Shown here: piece by piece, positions 10,745-20,400 of the stretch
Numbering within the stretch: position 1 is the first letter of the stretch
Layout: each line of letters begins with the position of its first letter
NCBI GenBank assembly: GCA_002284615.2
Contig: MU069437.1
Span: 1,283,613-1,313,197, forward strand
Direction: 5' to 3'
DNA length: 29,585 nucleotides
DNA from: Dunaliella salina
Taxonomy: Eukaryota; Chlorophyta; Chlorophyceae; Chlamydomonadales; Dunaliellaceae
Position numbers and translations under genes: made by a program
Notes under the pieces: generated by a model
What the model saw: the letters and a program-made list of their open reading frames with translations, nothing else
Database searches by the model: none
Told to the model about the DNA's origin: nothing

Positions 10745-10793
10745 CAAGGTTACAAGGAGGAAACCATCAATCCAAAACGCATGACTGCTAGGT
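10745..10793 (-). repeat. Solo LINE family 1 3' end
   Basis: CAAGGTTACAAGGAGGAAAC, ATCAATCCAAAACGCATGAC and TGCTAGG. Confidence 0.65.
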
Positions 10794-10960
10794 TGCAAGT
10801 AAAGAAGAAAATTTTGCAAAAATAATTTCATAAATGTAGCACACAAACGTTCGGCAGTCATGTGGCAATGCAACAGAGAAAAAAATCGCATTTGCCAGGA
10901 CCTTTGTGGAGTTCTTAGTTACCACGGTGTTTCAAAATGTTTTGTGATCCAAATCACACA

Positions 10961-11036
10961 GTCTTCAGTCAAAACAAAGGACTGCTAGGTTGGAGCATTG
11001 CTGTTAGAAACCTTCAGTCAAAGCAGCCACTGCTAA
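10961..11036 (-). repeat. Two LINE 3'-end stem-loops in tandem
   Basis: GTCTTCAGTCAAAACAAAGG ACTGCTAGG at 10961-10989 and CCTTCAGTCAAAGCAGCCAC TGCTA at 11011-11036. Both have the same orientation, 22 bp apart. Confidence 0.55.
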
Positions 11037-11204
11037 TTCCAACATTAGTAATGCTTTCTGGCATATGAAAGCTGTGACCCTCAGAGAACAAGAAAAGGTC
11101 TATGCGAAGAACCTCTCCCAACTTCCTAAGAAAAGAAAAATTTTACGCAGGTGGAGACGCGTCCTGAAAAGTGCCTATGATTAGGATCAGTTGTATTTTG
11201 GCAA

Positions 11205-11315
11205 ATTTCATCCCGGAGGGGGGGAGGGGAGGGGGCAGGAGAGCAATTCTCCTTTGGAGGGGGGAAGGTGGTTGGCAGGTAAGCACACTCGTTTTTGGGA
11301 AAGGGGGGGGGGTGC
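11205..11315 (+). repeat. G-rich tract
   Basis: Repeated runs of 4-10 G on the plus strand (for example at 11218-11238 and 11304-11313), with strong G-quadruplex potential. Overlapping G- and P-rich open frames here are artefacts. Confidence 0.85.
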
Positions 11316-11389
11316 CCCTTCACGACCACGTTGACCAACCACCACCTCACGACCAACTTCTGCAGAGGGGGGCAACAGAGGCTTGAAAA

Positions 11390-11965
11390 GGGGGTACTTT
11401 CCAAATATTCCTTGAGCAAATGTGCCCCATCTGGCAGTTTTGAAGACCACTACCCAAATGCACTGTCCTTAGCACCCAAACTTTGAAACTGCCAGTCGGG
11501 GCACACCTGCCTACTGGGCCGTGGCGTAAACCCAAGTGTTCGCCGCCAAAACTCCATATCTGAGCACCCACTGTACCAAACAAGGTGTTTCTTTGTGAAT
11601 CGGTGTCCTTGTATCAAATATATACCATTGCAAAAAAATTGGAGCGAAAAGACCCAGCGGTCGGTCAGATACATAATCTCAGCCATTTCCTAATGAGAAA
11701 TTGCAGCACATGGTGCCAGAAAGGTCAATTTAATTTTTAACCTCCTCCTGTCCTAATTCTGAATATGCAGGACGTTATCATTATACATGGGGTTGAAAGT
11801 TAAAAATTCTGGAAGTGAAAAACTGTCCCAGGGCGGAGTTGAGGGCCTTATTTTTGTGAATTGAGGCTGGGAGAGTGATCTGGGGACCTCCGATTTCCAT
11901 GAACTTTTAGGGGACATGATAATATGATTAATATAATTAATGATGGCTGGCATAATTTGACCTGA
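11390..11965 (+). repeat. Dispersed non-coding repeat B, full-length copy
   Basis: About 575 bp shared with 21600-22165 (inverted) and partly with 21140-21335. It is AT-rich towards the 3' side. It holds no open frame of note, and no terminal inverted repeats or target duplication are visible by eye. Confidence 0.75.
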
Positions 11966-13320
11966 GGGAAAACGGTGGAAAAGACATACCCTGTGGTGCT
12001 GGCCCACAGACCCCCTCTAGAATTTTGCAATGCCCGAGGCCTACTGGACTTGTCCTGTGACATTGGATGCATGAAGCCAGGCATCACGAGAAGTTCACAT
12101 CATCTGTGGTTTCCTCTTGCATCTGCCTTGTGACCTGGACAAACTCGCTAAAAGCTTTTCCTGAGTGCCCTGTCATCTTACGTGTGTGCTTTCATGGACC
12201 GTGAATGGCTCTCCTTATTCCTATTCTGGCACTGGAGCATATCTATAGAATGAAGACCTGGTCCTGCCAAATCAATACATACTCTTATTACTGTGCTATG
12301 AAACTGGCACGCAATTTCCCATCTGTTGCGATAAAATTTGACACTAAACATGCATCCTAGCAGTCATGACTGCTGATGATCACGTGTTTTGACTAATGGC
12401 TTAGTCTGTAACACCTGAAACACCAGTAGGTCCACGGCCATTGAAAATCGTATGCAAATATGTCAGGATTAATCTTTTCATGCGAGATCGTTTCTTTCTT
12501 TGAAGAGAGTCAACCAGGATTACCATCCACTAAGTGACTCACCTGAGAACAATTTTGCTATCTCCCTCCTTGCCTAGCAATGGCCATCACTTCACGGCCT
12601 TTACATCGGAGCATCGCATTTCACATTCCTCAAATGTTGTGGTAAACATGCACTTCTGACCTGTGTAACCCTCACTACTTGAAGCAAAGGTCGATGAAGC
12701 ATGCACACTCATTCATTTGTCAATGATTGTCTTAGCTAATGTTTATTCGAGAAATTTCAAGAAATGAAATAATATACACGCTCAGCTCCTCTCCACTCGT
12801 CTTGTACAAACATTCAGCTCTTACCGAGAGCTGCCAAGGTGCCTAAAGTCATCCAAAAAACAACTCAGTAACTCACAGACAGCTTGAGCCTTTTGTACAC
12901 ACAAAAATACAATTGCAGACCAGAAGTGCACCTGCTTCCAATTGCTAAGTGAAATAATGTATAGGAGGGTTTGACAAATCCTTACATATAGCAGGATTGA
13001 GGGTGCGCTTAATGGGACACTCCTCAAGCATGTGATGCATGCACCTGCTGATGTACACCATTAACTTGTCACTCTCACTCGCATCTCAGCATCTGCACCC
13101 TTCATTCCTGGGTACATTCATGGTGCCCAAAGAGCTCAGGCCTCCAGGCTTGCTTTTGGCTGGCGGATGCTGTTGCCGTTCTGCATGGGCAAGCACGGAT
13201 GACATCATAAGTACTGAGTCTCCGGACACTGGAGTGACCCCTCGTGACTCAGGGCTCTTGAGTCACACTCAGGAAGAAACTGCAGCACTGCTAAGGGGGA
13301 AGGAAGTGAGCTTAGAAGAG
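11966..13320. other. No gene recognised
   Basis: One LINE 3' end at 12355. Otherwise only short frames. The plus frame at 13039-13413 overlaps the tandem repeat and has no known domain. Confidence 0.45.
12355..12425 (+). repeat. Solo LINE family 1 3' end
   Basis: TCCTAGCAGTCATGACTGCT, a short insert, CGTGTTTTGACTAATGGC, then TCTGTAACACCTG as a tail. Confidence 0.55.
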
Positions 13321-13326
13321 ATGCTT

Positions 13327-13559
13327 TCAAACGTCTGGGTAGCATGCAGCTCCGTTTCCAGAAGGATAATTCAGAACATGGCACTTGTTTACCTCAACAC
13401 ACCCAAGAGCTAACAGCCCCCGATAGACACATGGCAGCGCTTTCAAATGCCTGGGCAGCTTGCAGCTCCCCTATCAGGCAGGAAAACCAAGAACATGGCA
13501 GTTATCTATCTCTGCACATCCAGGAACAAACAACCCCAGGTAAGCACATGGCAGCTTTC
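13327..13559. repeat. 116-bp tandem duplication
   Basis: Two units meet at about 13442/13443. Both read TCAAA-GYCTGGGYAGC ... CAGAACATGGCA ... ACACATGGCAGC. One plus frame is open through both (HTQELTAPDRHMAALSNAW and HIQEQTTPGKHMAAF), but no family is recognisable. A weaker third unit may precede it. Confidence 0.8.
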
Positions 13560-13839
13560 ACTAGGGTTCACTGCCCAGCCTCACTCTTGGGCCCTTACTA
13601 TGCTCCAGACAACATTTACCATGCAGAGTCTTAAATGCATGATAAGATACATGTCTTAGACATACGACAAGATTTATCGTACATCTTACTTGAATCAAAG
13701 CAATAACAAGCTCTATCCTTCGATTACATGAACCATCTGCAGTGCAGGCAGGACTTTGAGGAGGCGTTGCATCCACACTGCCACCACTCCTGGTTGAGCA
13801 ACAAATGAGCAAAGCATCTCCCAGATCAAACCCTATGCC

Positions 13840-13844
13840 TTACA
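13840..13844 (-). promoter_or_regulatory. Possible TGTAA poly(A) signal of the DnaJ-ferredoxin gene
   Basis: The minus strand reads GGTGTAAGG here, about 360 bp after the stop codon. TGTAA is the usual poly(A) signal of Chlamydomonas and its relatives. A pentamer occurs often by chance, so this is only a candidate. Confidence 0.25.
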
Positions 13845-13864
13845 CCCTAAGCAGATCCACCTGG

Positions 13865-14215
13865 TGCCTCAGGCACAGCTGCAGTGCCCCCTGCAGGCTA
13901 GCAGTCAGTCGGTTTGACTGGAGAGTTTCTATTTCATGTAACCTTGTACCTCCTGCAGGTATTAGGGTTGAAACTGGCCAGCCTCTGGACCCTCAGAAAA
14001 ATTTGAATCATATTTCACACATCCACACCCCAACATCCACACCCCCCAAGCACACACATAGCGTCACAGGCGGTAGCAGCTGTGCTGAATTTTACGAATT
14101 TTGGCACAGCTGCAGTACCACCTGCAGGTTGTGGGGTTGAAGCTGGCCCGCCCCTGGTGCCTCCAAAGAACTTGAGCACACATTTCACACATCTGCACCC
14201 CATCAATCACACACC
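13865..14215. repeat. Duplicated segments downstream of the DnaJ-ferredoxin stop
   Basis: AGGCACAGCTGCAGT-CC-CCTGCAGG occurs at about 13870 and 14101. GGTTGAAACTGGCC ... TTTCACACATC ... CACAGGCGG occurs at 13965-14075 and 14132-14229, partly inside the last exon. This continues the pattern of junction-linked duplication in this gene. Confidence 0.7.
13897..13960 (+). repeat. Solo LINE family 1 3' end
   Basis: GCTAGCAGTCAGTCGGTTTG, ACTGGAGAGTTTC, then ATGTAACCTTGTACC as the tail. Confidence 0.65.
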
Positions 14216-14475
14216 TGGCGCCACAGGCGGCTTGCACGCGCAGCAATGGCTGCTAGGTTCATGATGCGCCTCTCCTCTCCAGTCGCAGGCTGCGGCTCCT
14301 GTTGTTGCTGCTGCTTCCTCATCTCTTCCGTGTGCTGACTCATTTTGCTGCTGCCTGCTGAGCTGCCCATGGGCCAGGTGAAGCCAGACTTCTGCCGGGA
14401 CTGCTGTGAGTTGGCGGCTGCAGTGGCCTTCTCATTGATCGCTGAGCGCCGCCTCTCATAGGCCTTGTAAGCCTC
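14203..14475 (-). CDS. Exon 7: C-terminal region and stop
   Basis: Acceptor GTCCACAG, then EAYKAYERRRSAINEKATAA, followed by a basic, Q-rich stretch (SRQKSGFTWPMGSS, MRKQQQQQEPQ) and MNLAAIAARASRLWRQ. It may read through to a TGA at 14203-14205 (VCD stop). Alternatively CAG|GTGTGT near 14208 could be a donor leading to another exon; I found none further down, so the stop is preferred. The phase fits exon 6. The family usually has a basic helical tail here. Confidence 0.72.
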   Translation of the reverse strand, partial: EAYKAYERRRSAINEKATAAANSQQSRQKSGFTWPMGSSAGSSKMSQHTEEMRKQQQQQEPQPATGEERRIMNLAAIAARASRLWRQVCD

Positions 14476-17400
14476 CTGTGGACGCAGTCCAGTGCTCAAA
14501 AATCAATCAAAATAAAAAAAGTAACACTTACATAGGCCTTCAACCACACTGAAGAAAAAAACACTCATACATAGGCCTTGTAATCCTCCTTTGAATGCAG
14601 TCCAGTGTACATAAAATGATCAAATCAAAGGAATATACACTCATGTTTAGCCCTTGTATGCCTTCTGTGAATGCTGTCCAGTGTTAAAAATCAAAGAAAT
14701 AAAGATTCAAAGATTGGCCTTTTATGCCTCCAGTGGATACAGTCCAGTGCCCATAGATGAGTGAAGAGGAAAAATGAATTAATGCTGGTTGCCAGGTGGC
14801 CTTCAGTTGAGCAGTGTGTGCATTTGGGCATCCCAAGACCACGACCTCCCCCCAGCTGGGTCTAGAGCCTAGAGGAGACTGGAGCCCTCTCCCGAGTACC
14901 CCATGCCGCATGGGCTGCGCAGGAGGGGGCTCTGGCTCTGGCCCCGGCCATGGGGGAAACTGTGGCCATGGGTTTGGCCACGGAGGAGGTCGTGGTGGAG
15001 GTCTTCCTGGTGATGATGGAACATGCTTGACCCTTCCTGCCTGTCAAACACCCATCACCCAGCCACAGGCAGGCCCCTGTTCAAGTGCTGCAACTGCTTG
15101 GGTGCCTACCACCGAGCAGACCAGTGCACGAAGCCAAGAAGCCTTTTGATAACAGCAAGCCATGAATTGGCCTAAGTGCATGAGTGTGATATGCACTTGT
15201 TGGGACTGCTATCCACCCATGCCTGAGTGCTCAAGGCCTTATGAGCTTCTTCACTGTCATGGCTATGGTATGACTTCACTGCTCTCATCATGGGAAATGC
15301 TGCCGGAGAAGGTTTGGAGGCACGAGTTTTAGTGCAGTGTGAATTGTCCTTCCTTTGGGAGTATTGGCTGTCTCGTGGTTTAGACCCACCAGTCTAATTG
15401 GGTCCTGTATTGTACGTATGAGGACATGCATACCTAAGAAAGTGGGCAACATGACAGCGCTGTGGCAGATGTAACATAAAATAAAATCAACACATCTGTT
15501 GCGATGCAAAAATTCATGTAAACAAACTGATTGTGTGCCAAGCATTCTAAACCATAAATTACAGGCAAGCCGTAGTCATATATTCATGAATTCCGGTTTG
15601 TACTTCCAGAGTATAAATCATCGTGTCTACCAGGTTCAGATCTGGCAATCCCAGCACACCTTCTACGCACCCCTTCTGCTACATTGGTAGCATAGTGCAC
15701 CCCACTATTACATCAAGTGCCTCGTACGCCTCCTGTGAAAGCAGTCCTGTACTCTGGAAGCAACTCCTCATGTGGGTGCAGTCCAGTCCTCTAAAAACCA
15801 GGGATGTTTGAAATGCGGGTTGGGGAGGTGCGTACGCATACAAACGCGTAAAATATGCATATGAACGCGTATTTTACGTGCCATTTTTGGGAGNNNNNNN
15901 NNNNNNNNNNNNNNNNNNNNNNNNNNNNNNNNNNNNNGGGGGGGGGGTCCAACCACCCTCCAACAACCCTGGGGGGGGGGTCCAACCACCCTCCAACAAC
16001 CCTGCATGCAAGCTCTTTTTCCTCCCCCCTCCCCTCATCACACACTGAGCATGCCCACAGAGAGAGGTCCTGAATGGGACTATGTCACAGATTTCACTCC
16101 TGAAGAAGGGAAAGGAAAGAAGCTAGAATGCAAGCTGTGCCACTGACTCGGTATGTCTCTACTGCAACTTGCGCATGCTCAAGCACATGCAGCAGCTGGA
16201 GCAGGGAGGGGAGGCTCAGCCCTGGGTGCCTGTGCCACAAGAGGAGCAGGAGCAGCAGCAACAGGAAGAGGGGTCCAGCAGTGGGGGGGACTGGAGTGAA
16301 GAGGAAGAGGCTGTAGAGTAGAGCTGTCAAACAGACCAGTGAAGGCTGAGTTGAAGCCGAGTTAACGTTTCACCGTCTTAAAATTGTAAGGAAGCGGGCA
16401 GCAAAACTCGGAAAATTGGGTTCTGAGGCCCGCAGGCCGCTGGCCCACCCGCGTATTTCTCACGTCTGCAAAACAGCCATCTGAGCCGTACGCGTATTTT
16501 TGCGAATCTGAGCCGTACACGTACACACGTTTTTCACATAATGAACATCCCTGCGGAAAAACATGGCAAAAAACAATCAAAATTAAAGAGGCATGACACT
16601 CATGAATAGGAGTGTATGCCTCCTGTGAATGCAGCCTGGTGCACGTCGCCCCTTGGGATGCTGCCGAAAGCCATGTTTGTTATCATGTCACCATGCTCAT
16701 TGTGGGCGCAATGTGTGGCGGCAAGTGCAAAGTGTCTTGAAGGGGCAATGGGCAAAGGCATGTTTTGTTTCCTTGCATTTGCTTCTGAACATGGTTGCTC
16801 AACATATCACTTGAGCGAGGATTTCCTTTTGGGTAGGTAGTGCCTATTTCTGCTTGATCAACCTTGCCATTCCTTAATGCACGCGGCCAAATGGGAAGCG
16901 CAAATCTTTGCTTCTTGATTAACCATGCCAGACTAAGTCAATTCTCCACTCCATGTCACTCCAGTCTCAAAGGAGACCAAATCTTGGAAGGGAGCAAACC
17001 ATCTTTGTTGAATGGGATTCCCTACACTGAAACTGAAAAGGAGGGCACCAGCCTTTGTTCAGAGAAAACTTGCAGTGCACACTCCTTACCATGGTTTGTC
17101 AGAGATGACAAGCTGCCACCGTTCAATGTAAACTTGTTGGAGGAAGAACTCTGCCCAGCTACCGAGCTTATGAGCTTCATGGGGAGCAGGCGCATCCAAA
17201 TTCATGAGTTTGCAACTCAACACAGCCAGGGAAAAGCACAGCAGGAAAGTGGGCAGATCTTACAGCATCCAAAACCAATGCCACCTGCACCGCCAGATTG
17301 CTGCAAAGTGGATACATCCTTCCCCACTCACCCAAAATACTTTGCCGCTTGCGCCACTAAATTGGTGCAGAGGGAAGTCATCCTTCCTCAATGCCCAAAA

Positions 17401-20400
17401 ATACATCGCTGCCTGCACCACCATCAATCGCTTCAGAATGGCAACATCCTTCCCCACTCACCCAAAATACCCTGCCGCCTGCACGACCAGGCCGCTGCAT
17501 GATGAAGGCATCCTTCCCCACTCTCCCAGGAAGCTCAGTCACCAGATTGTCGCAAAGCGGAAACATCCTTCAACACTCTCCCAAAACACATCGCCGCCTG
17601 CACCACCAGAATGCTGCAAAGCAGAAACACCCTTCCCCACTCACCCAAAACAAATCGCCGCCTGCACCACCAGAGTGCTGCAAAGCAGAAACACCCTTCC
17701 CCACTCACCCAAAATACATTGCCGCCTGCACCACCAGAATGCTGCAAAGCAGAAACACCCTTCCCCACTCNGCCGCCTGCACCACCAGAATGCTGCAAAG
17801 CAGAAACACCCTTCCCCACTCACCCAAAACACATTGCCGCCTGCACCACCAGAATGCTGCAAAGCAGAAACACCCTTCCCCACTCACCCAAAATACATTG
17901 CCGCCTGCACCACCAGATCGCTGCAGGATGAAGGCATCAATGCGGGGCATCTGCGCTAGAGCCACCTCCAGCAAGGACAGCTGAGGTAACGTGACCTGCA
18001 ACAGAGGCAGAAGGTCAATCTCGATTTAGCCTGTCAGAGCAAAGGAAAAAGGACAGAATCTGGCCAGTATTTTGTGCAGCATCCATGCACTTGTCACAAT
18101 GTGGAGGCCTGCACTTTCTGCAGCACGCCAGAAACGAGGCAGGAGGCCAGAATGTGGCCAGCATTGTGGCCAGCGTTCTATGCAGCATCCATGCACTTGG
18201 CATAATGTGGAGGCCTGCACTTGGTGCAGCATGCCAGAAACGAGGCAGGAGGTCAGGATGTGGCCAGCATTGTGGCCAGCATTTTATGCAGCATCCATGC
18301 ACTTGGCACAATGTAGAGGCCTGCACTTTGTGCAGCATGCCAAAAACGAGGCAGGAGGCCAGAATGTGGCCAGCATTGTGGCCAGCATTCTATGCAGCAT
18401 CCATGCACTTGGCACAATGTGGAGGCCTGTACTTCGTGCAGCATGCCAGAAACGAGGCAGGAGGCCAGAATGTGGCCAGCATTTTATGCAGCATCCATGC
18501 ACTTGGCACAATGTGGAGGCCTGCACTTCGTGCAGCATGCCAGAAACGAGGCAGGATGCCAGAATGTGGCCAGCATTATGGCCAGCATTCTATGCAGCAT
18601 CCATGCACTTGGCACAATGTGGAGGCCTGCACTTCGTGCAGCATGCCAGAATGCAGGCAGAAGACCAAAACATGGCCTGCATTTCGTGCAGCGTCTTCGC
18701 TCTTGACAATGCGTGGCTTGCGTTTGGTGCACAACGTCAGAATTAATGCAGAAGGTCAGATTGTAGAATGCATTTTGCCCAGCAAGTCAGAATTGAGGCA
18801 GAAAGTCAGAATGTGGCCAGCATTTTGTGCAGCATCCAGGCACTTGTCACAATGTGGCCTGCGCTTTGTGCAGCTAGTCAGAACGGAGGCAGAAGGCCAA
18901 CGTGTAACCTGCATTTCGTGCAGCAAGTCAGAAAGGAGATTTTAGGTTGAAATGTGGCCAGAATTTGAGCAGCATCCATGTCCCTGCCAGAATGAGGCCT
19001 ACGTCTTGAGCAGCAAGGCAGAATGAAGGTACAAGGTCAGATTGTGGCCTGCAAAAAGTGCAGCATCCATGCACTCTTCAGAATGCAGCCTGCATCTTGT
19101 GCAGCATGCCAGAATGAAGGCAGAAGGTCAGAATGGCCTGCATTTTGTGCAGCATTGGTGCGCCTGTGCACAGCAGCATGGGCGGGCAACTTTAAGGTCA
19201 TGGGTGTGAAACGTGAACATCAGCCTCACGTGCCTTATCCTCGAAATCACTCTCAGCTTGCCATCTCCCGAGATTCAGTCTCAGCGTGCCTTTCTTGGGA
19301 AACAAATCAAGAGTTACGACTTTTTGCAGCCAAGCCAGAGAGGCATTAGCATCGTTGTGCTCTCTTCCTCTGTGTACAGGACAACCTTAGGCCATGTACA
19401 CACAAGTGAGAGTGCTTAGATGCTCTGTGGAGCAAGCACAGAGACCCACAGCACCCAGTGCTCAGTGGCATTTCCTCAAGACAGCAAATAGCCATGGGTG
19501 AATGACATCACCAAACACCTGAAATAGGCTTTCAGAGACAGGTGCCCAACCTTAAAAACAACCTTAATAATAATAACATGTAGCACACTACGCATTAATT
19601 TTCAGTGTTGCAAATTATGGCATACACACATCCAGCCCACAGCTCCCCATCATGGAGGTCCCTCTTTTCCTTTAGCTCAACAACCTTGACAGCTTGCTCA
19701 CAGCTCCCCACCCTGCGCTACTCAAGGTCGTGTTTCCTTCTCCAGCTGACACATGTTCACAAGATTGGCTCGGTTTGGTTACACACACCTCTTTGCTTCA
19801 GCTAAGCTGCCCTTGCTGGTCAGTACAGCTTTGCAAGCCTATCCCCATCCCCCCCGCCACTCAATCATTGGATGCGCATCACTACTACTTACATCTAACT
19901 ACTGCCACTTGCATCTGGCTCACGGCTCCCCACCCTGTGCCACTCACCCAGTGGATGCATGTGACTGGACAGACCTCCATAGCGATCTGGACGTCCTCCA
20001 CATCATCACCGTGCTGGTTGAACACGCGCGCCCGCCCGTACAGGCTGTCCTCGATCTCGAAAGTGTTTTGGCACGCCCTGCAGCGCTCAAAGCACAGGCA
20101 TCACAGGGATAGGCTAGCAGCCAGTCTGCAATTAAAATGGAGGCCTCATTTTCCCTTGAAACCTTTCACACTCTTCATCAAGAACAGCCGCGCTCTCAAC
20201 ACAGGCGTCCCTGGGGCTTTTCATGAACAAGCTAGCAGTCAGCGTTTGCAATGGAGGCCTCCTCTCTCCTTGTACCTTGCGATCCCTTCATGAACAGCTG
20301 CTTCTTAGGGTCGCGCTGTACAGCAAGAAAGAATGTTGCTCAACTGCTCATGTTGCTCAACTGGGTCGCGCTGTACAGCAAGACAGAAACTTGCTCAACT

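Larger units (their letters stand above)
15799..16553 (+). mobile_element. Short hAT-like DNA transposon
   Basis: It starts CAGGGATGTT at 15799 and ends with the inverse AACATCCCTG at 16544-16553, so terminal inverted repeats are at least 10 bp and match the hAT form CAGGG-TG. Both subterminal regions carry CGTACGC/ACGCGTA repeats, as hAT elements often do. The flanking octamers CTAAAAAC and CGGAAAAA match at only 5 of 8 positions, so the target duplication is decayed or absent. Inside are a BED-finger remnant, a 44-base gap and a G-tract repeat. It sits in intron 6 among acceptor-junction copies. Confidence 0.6.

Noticed and set aside
11126..11583. Overlapping proline/glycine-rich frames
   Set aside because: Caused by the G-rich tract. 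No consistent frame or domain.
17204..17984. Long plus-strand frames (up to 251 codons) with P/H/C-rich repeats
   Set aside because: They lie entirely in the 64-bp array antisense to exon 6. The three frames encode the same peptide repeats because the unit is not a multiple of three.
17268..18700. CRISPR-like repeat array
   Set aside because: Units are contiguous tandem repeats with no unique spacers, in a eukaryotic intron.
18072..18950. Plus-strand frames of 224 and 286 codons
   Set aside because: Artefacts of the 106-bp intron array. No domain, and the opposite strand is equally open.
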